A stretch of 64,000 bases of DNA from Clarkia xantiana subsp. parviflora. Lineage: Eukaryota > Streptophyta > Magnoliopsida > Myrtales > Onagraceae. The first letter of the stretch is position 1. Each line of letters opens with the position of its first letter. The position numbers and the translations under genes are program-made. The notes beneath the pieces were generated by a model. That model worked only from the letters and a program-made list of their open reading frames with translations. It had not been told where the DNA came from and ran no database searches. Shown here piece by piece: positions 32,460 to 42,060 of this stretch. The stretch covers positions 17,432,747 to 17,496,746 of the forward strand of contig JAPTYO010000011.1 of assembly GCA_036873135.1 (NCBI GenBank), read 5' to 3'.

Positions 32460-34740
32460 TGACTTATGAATCTCAGGACCAGTAACATGATAATCTTCAC
32501 ACCATACATGCCTCTTGATGCCTATCTTCTCAGTGATGATAGAACCACTGTCCAGATGCCTTTGAACGTGTCTACTGGTTTCACTTAGGGTTACCTGACC
32601 TCCTCATTCTTCAAAGGCTTCACCTGCATCATACATATTCTCTGAGCCTTCTAAGTGAATGGGAGACTGATCTCCTTGGTCTCCTTCTTCTCCTTGGTCC
32701 TGATCAGCTGTCTGTGTGTTTAATTGATCTTCTATTGGTTGCTCATCTTCAAAATCCTGAATAACAAGCTTCCAGTCAGTTCTTGATGACCCCAACTCCA
32801 TGAAGCAGCTTCATTGAACACCACATTTCTACTTATCACCACATTCTTCCCAAATGGATCATATAGCTTGTAAGCTTTAGATTCTTCACTTATGCCCAGA
32901 AAGATGCACTTCTGACTTCTATCTTCGAGATTCTTCTTATGAACAGGTACCAATGCATATGTTATGCATCCTAATACCATAAAACTCTCCACTGATGGCT
33001 TTTTGCCTGACTGAGCTTCTTGAGGAGTCATGTTCTCAACTGCACTTGTTGGACATCTATTCAGCAAGAAGAAGCTCCACACAACTGCTTCTGCCCAAAA
33101 AGATTTAGGCACATTCCTTGCTTTCATAATGCACCTAGCCATGTTTATCGTTGTCATATTCTTCATCTCTGCCACTTAATTTTGTCATGGAGTATGAGGT
33201 GCAGTCTTTTGTCTTCTAATTCCTCTATACTTACAGAAGAGTTCAAACTCTTTAGAGAAGTATTCTCCTCCTCGGTCTGATCTTAAACACAATATCTTCT
33301 TATTGATTTGAGATTCAACTTGGGTTTTGAAAGCTCTAAAGGCATCCAATGCATTTGACTTTGCTGAGAGTCTATAGACCCAGGCTTTCTCGAGAAATCA
33401 CCAATAAAAGAGATAAAATATATCTTTCCTCCATTAGTTTCTGGTGTGATAGGCCCACATATGTATGTGTGTATGAACGGTAAGACTTCACTTGCTCTCC
33501 TTGCAGGTCCTTTTGGAAATGACTGTTTGCATTGCTTGCTTAAGACACATGTCTCACACTGTCGTGACTTCTGTTTAATCTCATGAAGACCTAATAGCAT
33601 GTTCTTTGTTTTTAGTGTTTTGAGCCCACTTAAACTTAAATGCCCCATCATAAGTATCATAGTCAGGGATATCACCTAAGCTCTCCTGATCCTTCCTTGG
33701 CAAGTAAACATTTCTGAAAAATGTTTAAGTTTACTGAAAATAGTCTTTCCTCAGTGAGTTTTGAAGTGAAGATGAGATGAAATGAGATCGTGCTATTCAT
33801 TGTAAATAAAAAAGCATTTGTCATCTATCACCATAGCATAACCTAGCTCTTGCAATTGCCCAACACTCAGGAGATTTGTAGTTAGAGCAGGTACATATAA
33901 CACATCTCGAATCAGTTCAGTTGAATCATTCTCTGATTTAACTCTTATATTACCTCTTCCTTTCACTACATACCTGAGCTATTGCCAAAGACTACTCTAG
34001 ATGGATAGCTTTCGTCTAGAGTAGGGGTGTAAACGAGCCGAGTCGAGTCAAGTATCTGACAAGCTCGACTAGACTCACTTTACTCGAGCTCGAACTCGAC
34101 CGAGCTTAAATTTTTCAAGCTCGAACTCGACTCGATTCGATACTCGACGAGTTCGAGCTTGGCTCGACTCGGCTCGATAAGTTTAAAATAAAATTAAATA
34201 ATAAATGGTGCGCCTTAATTTGAGCTCGAACTCGACTCGATTAGTCTTTTGGCTCGAGCTCGAACTCGACTCGACTTGAATTGAATATACATATATATAA
34301 TATTATAAAGCTCGAATATACTCGAGTTCGAACTCGACTCGAATAAGCAAAATGAAAAGGCTCGATTAGGATCGCGAGCCTCTCGAGTCGAGTACCAGTT
34401 AACTCGAACTCGACTCGACTTCAGAAAAAGCTCGAATCGAGCTCGACTCAGCTCGAAATTTAACGAGTCGGATTCGAATATTGACCGAGCTGATCTCGAG
34501 TAGCTCACGAGTAGCTTGACTCGTTTACACCTCTAGTCTAGAATATCAAAACCTTTTTTATTACATGTCATATAATTACTGCAGCATAAATCCAGGAACC
34601 AAATATCATTACTGATTTGGCTTGGCTCTCCCTCATTCACTGCCATCAAAAGCAGGTCCTTCTCATTTGTGAAATTTGAGTGCTCTTCCTTCTTGTCGCT
34701 GAGAATCTGCGACAATTAAAACAGAAAAACTAAGAACAGT
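32460..34740 (-). pseudogene. Ty1/copia pol fragment (protease to integrase), interrupted
   Basis: Read on the minus strand from 34715. A protease-region block DIWFLDLCCSNYMTCNKKGF comes first; the usual D-S-G-C reads D-L-C-C, so the active site is lost. After the MITE at 34022-34535 come the GAG-pre-integrase block with GHLSLSGLKTLKTKN and C-x-x-C (33580-33640). Integrase then follows with HTPWQN..VAEMKN (about 33180) and NVPKSFWAEAVVWSFFLLNRC (about 33090). The SEESKAYKLYDPFGKNVVIS tail ends near 32860, and an acidic linker runs to 32604. Stops and frameshifts are frequent. Reverse transcriptase and RNase H are missing: the copy ends near 32460. Confidence 0.85.
34022..34535. mobile_element. 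hAT-type MITE (514 bp) filled with CTCGA words
   Basis: Terminal repeats TAGGGGTGTAAACGAG and (complement) TAGAGGTGTAAACGAG are flanked by 8-bp sequences GTCTAGAG (34014-34021) and GTCTAGAA (34536-34543), seven of eight identical, the target-site size of hAT elements. The inside is an extreme low-complexity mix of CTCGAACTCGACTCGA words on both strands. It interrupts the copia protease/integrase region. No transposase. Confidence 0.8.
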
Positions 34741-35019
34741 TGGACCGGTCTTAACCTGGACCGATGAGCTGAACCGTTGACACCGAACAAGACCTCAACT
34801 AACTTAACTGTTTTTTTAATTTTCTCTTCTTCGATTCTTCTCTCCTTCTGATTTCGATACTTAACTTTAACAATATATACAGTTTATAGATGTTAATTAA
34901 AATTATAAAATGTTGGCAAAAAAATTTAAAATTGAACTTATAAAATACTATGTAATGACAACACTTTTTATGATGGATTTGAAATATTAGAATCATTCGA
35001 TCGAATTAGGATGCCCCAT

Positions 35020-35340
35020 ATCTGACATGTCTCTTGAAAGGAGTAACATGAAGCTCAGAATTATGGGTGCATTTAATATTCCCAACTAAAAAGGGGGGAT
35101 TGGTCTATGGTCAATTCAGTAACAAATAGAAACACGTGAAATATTAGCAGAAATAGAAATTTTAGGCGCAATAGAAATAAATGTTGTAACCGGGGTGGGT
35201 GAACCCTCATAGATATCAGGTGCCCACATATATAGAGTCAAAAGAGATATGGAGTCCGAAGGGGAGGGATTTTCTTCGGGGCTTGAGAGATTGAATAGAT
35301 AGGGCCCCACAAGTTTAGAATTCGCTGCTGGTGAATTCAC
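35020..35340 (-). pseudogene. Nuclear copy of a mitochondrial nad2 segment
   Basis: The minus strand encodes LYMWAPDIYEGSPTPVT followed by ISIAPKISISANISRVSI, the conserved central block of plant mitochondrial NADH dehydrogenase subunit 2. In mitochondria this is a membrane proton-pumping subunit of complex I made from trans-spliced exons. Here only one short piece is present, it hits a stop after about 74 residues, and it sits among nuclear transposons. It is therefore a nuclear insertion of mitochondrial DNA. Recognition is by motif only; edited positions were not examined. Confidence 0.75.
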
Positions 35341-35920
35341 ACGAAAGGGAAAGAGGAATTCTCAACGAAAAAAGTGATCATGTCCCTGATGCAATTTAGG
35401 AAAGATCTGAAGCTCCCGGAGGACACACACCCGGCGTTCATGGGAAGCAAATTGCGGGTGATGTCTCTAATTGAAGAGGCACTGCGCAATGGCGGCTATC
35501 TTTAATTAGATTTGAGTCATAATTCTTCAATGGGAATGGAGATGGGGTTGTAGTCTTTTTCTCACGAAGAAGCGGAGGCCTGACCGAAAGAAGAAGAATC
35601 GGGCGAGGTGAAAGAGTGGGTATGAGGGCTTTCACATCCATGTAGTTGATCGGTTCATATAATCAAAAAATGGACTCATTTCACTGGATCAGCTACGACC
35701 CTTATGAACTCGAATGAGAGTAAGGAAAGACGGATTCGCATGCGTTATGGAAGCTATATTTTTCACGAGATAGAAGCCTTTTCTGCCTTACCTCGGAACA
35801 GCCTTTCGGTACCCTCTTTTGTTGTCTTAAGATCAACTCTTCTTTTCTGTCGTGGCTTACTATTAGCCACGCCACATGTGTCCCAAAGTGACGTCCATTT
35901 TTTTTGTTAAACTACCAAGC
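35341..35920. other. Probable organelle-derived or unassigned sequence
   Basis: Lies between the nad2 piece and plastid 16S pieces and is less AT-rich than the nuclear surroundings, so it may be more mitochondrial DNA. A 41-codon plus-strand frame at about 35380-35505 (KLPEDTHPAFMGSKLRVMSL) looks protein-like, but I do not recognise the family. It may be an exon fragment. Confidence 0.4.
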
Positions 35921-36120
35921 TGGAGTACGGTAATGGCAGAGGGAATTTCCGGTGGAGCGGTGAAATGCGTAGAGATCGGAAAGAACACCAACGGCGGATC
36001 GTATCCTTGCTGTCTCAGGATTGTCTCTGTGAAAGAATCAGAGGGCCTGATCATCCTCTCGGACCAGCTACTGATCATCGTCTTGGTAAGCTATTGCCTC
36101 ACCAACTAGCTAATCAGACG
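35921..36120. pseudogene. Rearranged plastid 16S rRNA fragments
   Basis: 35925-35996 (+) carries GGAATTTCCGGTGGAGCGGT and GTGAAATGCGTAGAGATCGG, the mid-16S segment typical of chloroplast rRNA. About 50 bp later, 36048-36120 is the reverse complement of an early 16S segment (CTAATCAGACG and GGACCAGCTACTGATCATCG in plus orientation). The two parts are several hundred bases apart in 16S and in opposite orientation here, so this is a scrambled insertion, possibly via the mitochondrial genome. It is not a functional rRNA. Confidence 0.8.
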
Positions 36121-36299
36121 GACCTTCATTGTCCAAAAACACTTATGCTTGATCAAATTTGCCTTAACCCAAGCCACCCACAAAAATCCTGATTTTAAAT
36201 ACAATATCCAGATGCAGCGTGCAATGCTAACCTTATTTAGAGTCAGGTCTCTCAAACCTAGCTAGGTGGAATTCTTAAGCTAATTAATTAGATACCTAC

Positions 36300-36979
36300 A
36301 AAGGACAAAAGGACTTACACAGCTAAAAGGCTCCGGGGCTAAGCCGGCCCTGCCTTGTCCAGTAACATGTCATCATTATACGCATTTGATGATAGACGCT
36401 TTAGAATCGATTTTATACCTCAAAATTACCAGTTTCGCCATGTATAATTATCTAATTTAATCCACATGGTTACATTTCTTTAGAATTGAGTTTTTAATGA
36501 TTCAATGAATGAGTTAGGCATATACTGATTTGAGTGTGTGATCTAAATTTTGTTGTTTAGACTTGGTATATCTATCTAGCATGATTAAAGTTGCAAGGAG
36601 AGAGTATTTTTTATGTCCGAGACGTTAACCAACATAGCTATACCCATGATCAATATATAAATAAATAAAATTAAAATTAAAATTACAGTTGGAGAGTAAT
36701 CTGATTAATGATGATGTATTATAGAGAGAGATAGATTGTTTAGTCAATAATAATAGGTTATAGTAGTAGTTCCACTTTTGGTTTTGAAGTCAATCGTATT
36801 CACTGGCACTATCTTTCCTTTCCTTTTCCCCTTCCTTTTCACTTCTTCCCCTCCCTCTCTCCCGGGGATCTCTATATATCAACAACTCAAGTTTTCCAAA
36901 CTCTCAACTCTCTCTCTCTCTATCTCTCTGTCCATCCCTAGCTAGCTAGCTACCCTATTCATTTCCTTGATTCAGCAAA
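36300..36979 (+). promoter_or_regulatory. Presumed promoter and 5' UTR of the B3 gene
   Basis: A TATA-like TCTATATATC lies at 36871-36880, about 100 bp before the ATG at 36980. It is followed by a CT-rich leader (CTCTCTCTCTCTCTATCTC, about 36906-36925) and a GCTAGCTAGCTA run. No transposon is recognised within this interval; organelle DNA begins about 180 bp further upstream. Confidence 0.5.
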
Positions 36980-38255
36980 ATGTCCATCAACCATTTCTCT
37001 CCTGAGCTTCAAGAGACCCTGTGGTGGAGCACTCAACACCAGAAGCCCTCCTCCGCTGCTGCCGCCACCACTCCATGGCCTTACCACCACCACCACCAAG
37101 TTAACTGGCCCAGACCACTTCCCTACGACCAACGTCCTCTTGGACTCAACCTCAATTATTGCGACGTTGGAGATCAAGAAGACGTGGAAGATGCACCTAC
37201 TACAACAATGGAGGAGCTGGATGATGATGATGAGGAGCTGAACAAGCAACACCTCTTTGAGAAACCCCTCACACCAAGCGACGTCGGAAAGCTCAACCGT
37301 CTTGTCATTCCCAAACAGCACGCCGAGAAGTACTTCCCTCTCGGTGCCGACTCCGGCCTCCTCCTTGCCTTTGAGGACGAATGCGGCAAATGCTGGAGAT
37401 TCAGGTCCCTCATTACTTTCTTTAATCATCTTCATCGGAGTTGGTGTAACCAACCATACTTATACTTAGATTAGGTAGATACATATATATATATTTACGC
37501 ACGTGTTGCATGGATTATTAATAAAATTTTGCATCAGGTATTCGTACTGGAGCAGTAGCCAGAGCTACGTGTTAACCAAGGGATGGAGCCGGTATGTCAA
37601 GGACAAGCAGCTCGACGCCGGCGACGTCATCCTTTTTGAGCGCCACCGCATCGACTCCGATAGACTATTCATTGGTTGGAGGCGGAGAGGTGAAGATGCA
37701 GCAGCAGCAGCAGCTTCTTCTATTAAAGAGGGCGGTGGTGGTGGTGGGTCTGCTCGCGTGCAGCTACAAGTAGGTGGTGGCGGTGTAGGAGAAGCAGGAG
37801 CTGGCGGCGCCAACTGGACCAGAGACTTCTATTCTACGCAATATTCTTATCCTGCGCACCATCTCCCTTCTCTTCCAGATCACCAACCCTCAGCAGGTAT
37901 GTATGTAAGGAAAATAAAAATAAAAACTTCTTAGGTACGGTACGGCACGGCACGGCACTGCGTAGTCTCCTTTAAATAAATTTGGATAAATAATTTTGCA
38001 GAAGCAGAACTAGGGAGTCGCAATTTACTGCCAAGCGGTGGCGGTAACTCCAGGAGACTGCGGTTGTTTGGAGTGAACCTAGAATGCCAGATGGATGAAT
38101 CCGAGCCGTCCACCGCGCATGAGGATTCATCTCAAGGGCTGCCGCTCTTCTCTCAGTCTCCTTACTCATCATTATATCAGCAGGAACAATATCGTCATCA
38201 CCAAACGGTAAGCACAACTAATTATTCTGATTCTTCATGGAGGAACTGGAAGTAG
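36980..38255 (+). CDS. NGA: NGATHA-type B3 domain transcription factor
   Basis: Predicted exons 36980-37404, 37538-37896 and 38002-38255, joined by GT/AG introns with consistent phase, give about 345 residues. The N-terminus has a His run and an acidic stretch (residues ~62-87). The B3 DNA-binding domain spans residues ~91-191 with [40 protein letters not shown] and [13 protein letters not shown]. Poly-Ala and Gly-rich linkers follow. Near the C-terminus [11 protein letters not shown] (~280-290) contains the RLFGV repression motif of the RAV/NGA group. There is no AP2 domain, which separates it from RAV proteins. Known: NGA factors act in the nucleus to limit lateral-organ growth and shape leaf margins, style and stigma. 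The first donor (AG|GTCCCT) is weak. A GTAAGC donor inside exon 3 (38210) could lead to another last exon. The family is sure; which of NGA1-4 is not. Confidence 0.9.
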
Positions 38256-38272
38256 TCTCAGCAGGGAACTAA

Positions 38273-40113
38273 GAGCACTTCCAATAGGAAGTGCCTAGTG
38301 CCTCCACATCAGCAGCCACGTCACTGCCAACTCATCAAAGTGGCACTGCTACAGTATTTGCTACAGTAAATGGCACTGTAAAATTGGCACTCTCTCCAGT
38401 AGTGGAGGCCAAGTTCCACTTCTACATTGGAACCCACATAATTTCATAATTCAAATATAATTTTTGCATTATATATAAATTATATATCATTATATATAAA
38501 TTATATATTCATATTTTTTTACAAATACGGACATGAATAAATAATGAGATTCAAGTATTAGATGTTTTAATTAAAAAAAATAGGGACAAATATATACAAA
38601 AATATAAAAATGTAATTGAATTTTTTAATAAAAATTTACATTCTATAGGGATAAGAAAATAACCGGTCCGGTCGGTTCGGAACTGGTATAGACTGGACCG
38701 GTTCCAAACGGACCAATTATGCGAGAGGAGAACCAGACCAAAAACCAGTAATATACTTCTCAAAAAATTGATTTTTGACTGGACCAGACTGTTTTGAACT
38801 GGTTTTTAACTGGATCAGTGTTGTCGGATGATCGGTTTTTCGTTTTTTTTTTAATTAGGGTAAATTTGTATAGGAAAATGGGTCGGACCAGTTTTGAACC
38901 GAACCAGACTTTTTTTTACAGTTCTAGTCCAAAATCGGTCCAGAATTTTTAGTGCTAATTTCAAATTCAGTCCAGACCGGACCATACTGTTTTAATTAGT
39001 ACCAATCCAGTTCGGAACATATTCGGGCCCGACCGGTTCGTGCATATCCATAGTTCTCTATTGTCAATTCATTGCAATAATTATACGTTACTTGACCAAG
39101 GTAAAATTACTATTAGGTGCAGTCCCCATGCGGCATGCAGAATGATTGATAAGTATAATTGTTGATATAATAACATTGATCAATTAAATTCATTGAATCT
39201 ATTATTTCACCATAATCAGTGTATATATGTTATACGTTGATTGACATATATTAATTCAACATCATAAACATATTCACGTTTATGTACATCCATGATCATA
39301 TTAGTAAATTGATTATTGCATTAATCATGTGTTTTTATATATGATTTTCAATATATGTAAATTAGAACTATATTATATATACATCATTCTAAAAGTATAA
39401 TTTTTATAATAATTTATCGTAAAAGATATATTTCTTTCATATAATAATATAATATAATATAACACGTAAAATATATAAAAATATATATGCATTAAAATAA
39501 TATAATATTTTGTAGTAATTATTTTTCATATTTAATAATTTGAAATGTTTTACTATTTCAAAATTTAGAATTAACGGTTATTCAACATGGTAACATATAA
39601 ACAAATTAGATATGGAAATTTCGAAATTGATTCAAAGTTAAAAAGTAGTAATTTTGGTTCGTGTCGTTATTTATGTTACTTAATATTCAAAATGACTGAT
39701 TACGGCTCTTGTTTATCTGACTTAGCGTAACCGAATATATGTACAATCAAAGAGATGAGCAACACAATCGAATAAAATAATATTAAAAAGTTGGCACCGA
39801 CATGAACAGTAACTTGGGAGTTCCTACTAGTAGGCACTGTCCCACTTCACTATTCACTCAATAATGACAAAACAGTAATATTAGTAATCCTAGTCACGCC
39901 TAGTGGCGCCTAGTCAGCGTCCAGTGGCAAAAATTGGAACTAGGCACTCCCATTTTGGAACAAGGCACTCCTATTGAAAATGCAAGTGCCTATTTAATCA
40001 TTACCAGTAGGGATCAACAGTAAATGGCACTAGGCACTAGGCACTCTCTACAATAATAAATTTACAACATGGAACTAGGAACTAGGCACTAGGCACTACT
40101 ATTGGAAGTGCTC
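38273..40113. mobile_element. Harbinger-like MITE (1.84 kb) just after the B3 gene
   Basis: Ends GAGCACTTCCAATAGGAAGT (left) and its complement (TATTGGAAGTGCTC, right), with TAA on both sides (38270-38272, 40114-40116). Many AGTGCCTAGTGCC / GGCACTAGGCACT words occur near both ends. No transposase frame. It contains an inner low-complexity insert at 38640-39060. It starts 17 bp after the B3 stop codon, so it is within the 3' UTR or, if the alternative splice is used, within an intron. Confidence 0.75.
38640..39060. repeat. GGTTCGG/GGACCGG low-complexity insert, possible hAT MITE
   Basis: Rich in ACCGGTCCGG, GGTTCGGAAC and CAGACCGGACC words. Ends TATAGGGATAAGA.. and ..GCATATCCATA are imperfectly complementary, like hAT-type MITEs, but no convincing 8-bp duplication is visible. 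Confidence 0.45.
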
Positions 40114-40116
40114 TAA

Positions 40117-42060
40117 TCTAAAATAGCAACCAACCAAGCTGCCTGTCTGTCTGTCTGTATTCGTAGTAGTCGTACGCATATGCAATTCTGGGCCTCACTC
40201 ACTGTAGCTGCGATTATTATTTTGTTGTTTCCTCTAATCAGACACATTAATATATTATTATATTATATTTTACTAAAATCAGGAACCAGATAAGGCTCTG
40301 CCCACATGCCTCTACTGTATCATCCATCATATAATGTAATCACAGCCAACTTGATTGATAAAGACGACTCTTTAGCCATCTTTCTCTTTTCCTAAAAACA
40401 TATTAGACCTACCTACCTACCTAGATTTCTGCAGCTGTATGTATTTGCAAAAAGAATCAACTTTGGTTTTATCAAATGTGTTTGAGCTGGGGTGTTGACA
40501 TTTTACTTCATTTACACTTCTGTGCAGTTAATTACACTCAATCTCATTTTCAACCCTCGCAATTAAGTCCTTTCCTCATTAATTAATTCATTAATATATG
40601 TTGATAGTTAAAGAGATAAAATCTTTTTTGATAATACAAGGAATATATAGTAAGAGGGGGATAGGTTTTTAAATGAATGAGTAGATGGGTAGGGGTAATG
40701 CATATTCTAAGGTCCATGTGAAGTTCAATTTGTGCACTGAAAAGGTAACAACTTTTTTATTATTATTATAATTTAATAATGCTACTGCTGCATAGAAACA
40801 TGCAAAAGGATCATAAAACAATTACTTACTACCTAGCACCTTCTTCTCTTCTCTTCTCTTCTCTTCTCTTTTCTTTTCTTTTATAACATGTATCAACAAT
40901 GTTTACATATAGTTGCAGATTTTATATGAATGTGATAAAAGAGGTGATTCATTATAAAGTTGTTGACAACACTAAAAGCCAGGGGGAATGAATGATTTGT
41001 TGATAGATAGATGATGTATGTACCAAAAAGCTAAGAGAAATGTTTATTAACATATTGTGCTACTTCTTCAAACAGGATATCACTTTCTATCAAGATGTCA
41101 ACCACTGCCACCACCGCAACTTCAGAGATGGTCGAGGATGAACTGTATTTTCTTTTAATTTATTCTGTTATAGTTTCTTTATTAAATTATATATATATAT
41201 TAAAAAAAAGAGAGGAGAGGAAAGGAAATCCTAGGGATGTGACGTCCGTGAAGTACTATTGATCAAAGAACGAAAGTCTGAACCCACTTGGGAGGTCAAA
41301 AGATATTTGGCAAGAAATGGAAAAATATACTATTACCCTTGATGGGGAGGAAAAATCCCCGAATTTCAGGTAAAAATCTTTTAATGAAGAGAGAGAAACA
41401 AAGTAGTAGTGGGGAAGAGACCAAGTTGCAGCAGGCAGGCAGGCAGGTATGGGGAAGAAGATATATATTGCAGATGGGAAGAGAGAGAGAGACAGAGAAA
41501 AGAGTGTCCTTTTTTCCTGCAGGAGAAAAAGCAGGATGACGTCACCAAAATGGCAGGTGTTGATCAAAACTTGGGGGTTTGAACAAAAGTGAGATCAGGT
41601 CTGGGAATCTACTACTGTTGAGATTCTGCCTGCCTCAAAGATATATATTTCAGCAAGGAAGGTAGTTAAAGCCAGCCAGCCACGCCAAACAGAATAAATA
41701 TCATGATAGGTGTGTGTATGGTATGCTTTGTAATGCTACATGTATGGACTCAATCAATACACTACTACTGTGCCCACCCACCCTGATGATTCTATCATTT
41801 CCTGTTGCTCTCTCTCTATGTTTTGAAATTTCTAGGGTGAGCAAGGAGTAGGAGAGATTTGCATATCTCTCTCTACCTCCCCTTTCTTTTTTTGTAATAT
41901 ATAAAATTGAAAAAACAAAAAATATATATATATTCCAAGTTTCAGTGTTTGCAAGTTCAGTTAACATAAGCTGTTCCAAGATTTGCAAATCAATACAGCA
42001 TATTGATAATTAATGGAGGATCAGTAAATTTTAAGTTAATCATCAACACATGCTCATGGA
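40117..42060. other. Intergenic or 3' region of the B3 gene
   Basis: No recognised protein. Contains a (CTCTT)n microsatellite at about 40844-40880 and several purine-rich runs. TTCTTCAAACAG at 41066-41077 is an acceptor-like site followed by a short open stretch (41078-41140) that could be a last exon of the B3 gene. Confidence 0.45.

Noticed and set aside
35921..36120. A functional small-subunit rRNA gene
   Set aside because: Only two fragments totalling about 150 bp, in opposite orientation and out of order; clearly a scrambled organelle-derived insertion.
37174..37413. Minus-strand frames overlapping the B3 gene (also 36959-37453 and 37565-37813)
   Set aside because: They are shadows created by GC-rich codons and by poly-Ser/poly-Ala complements of the plus-strand exons; no family features.
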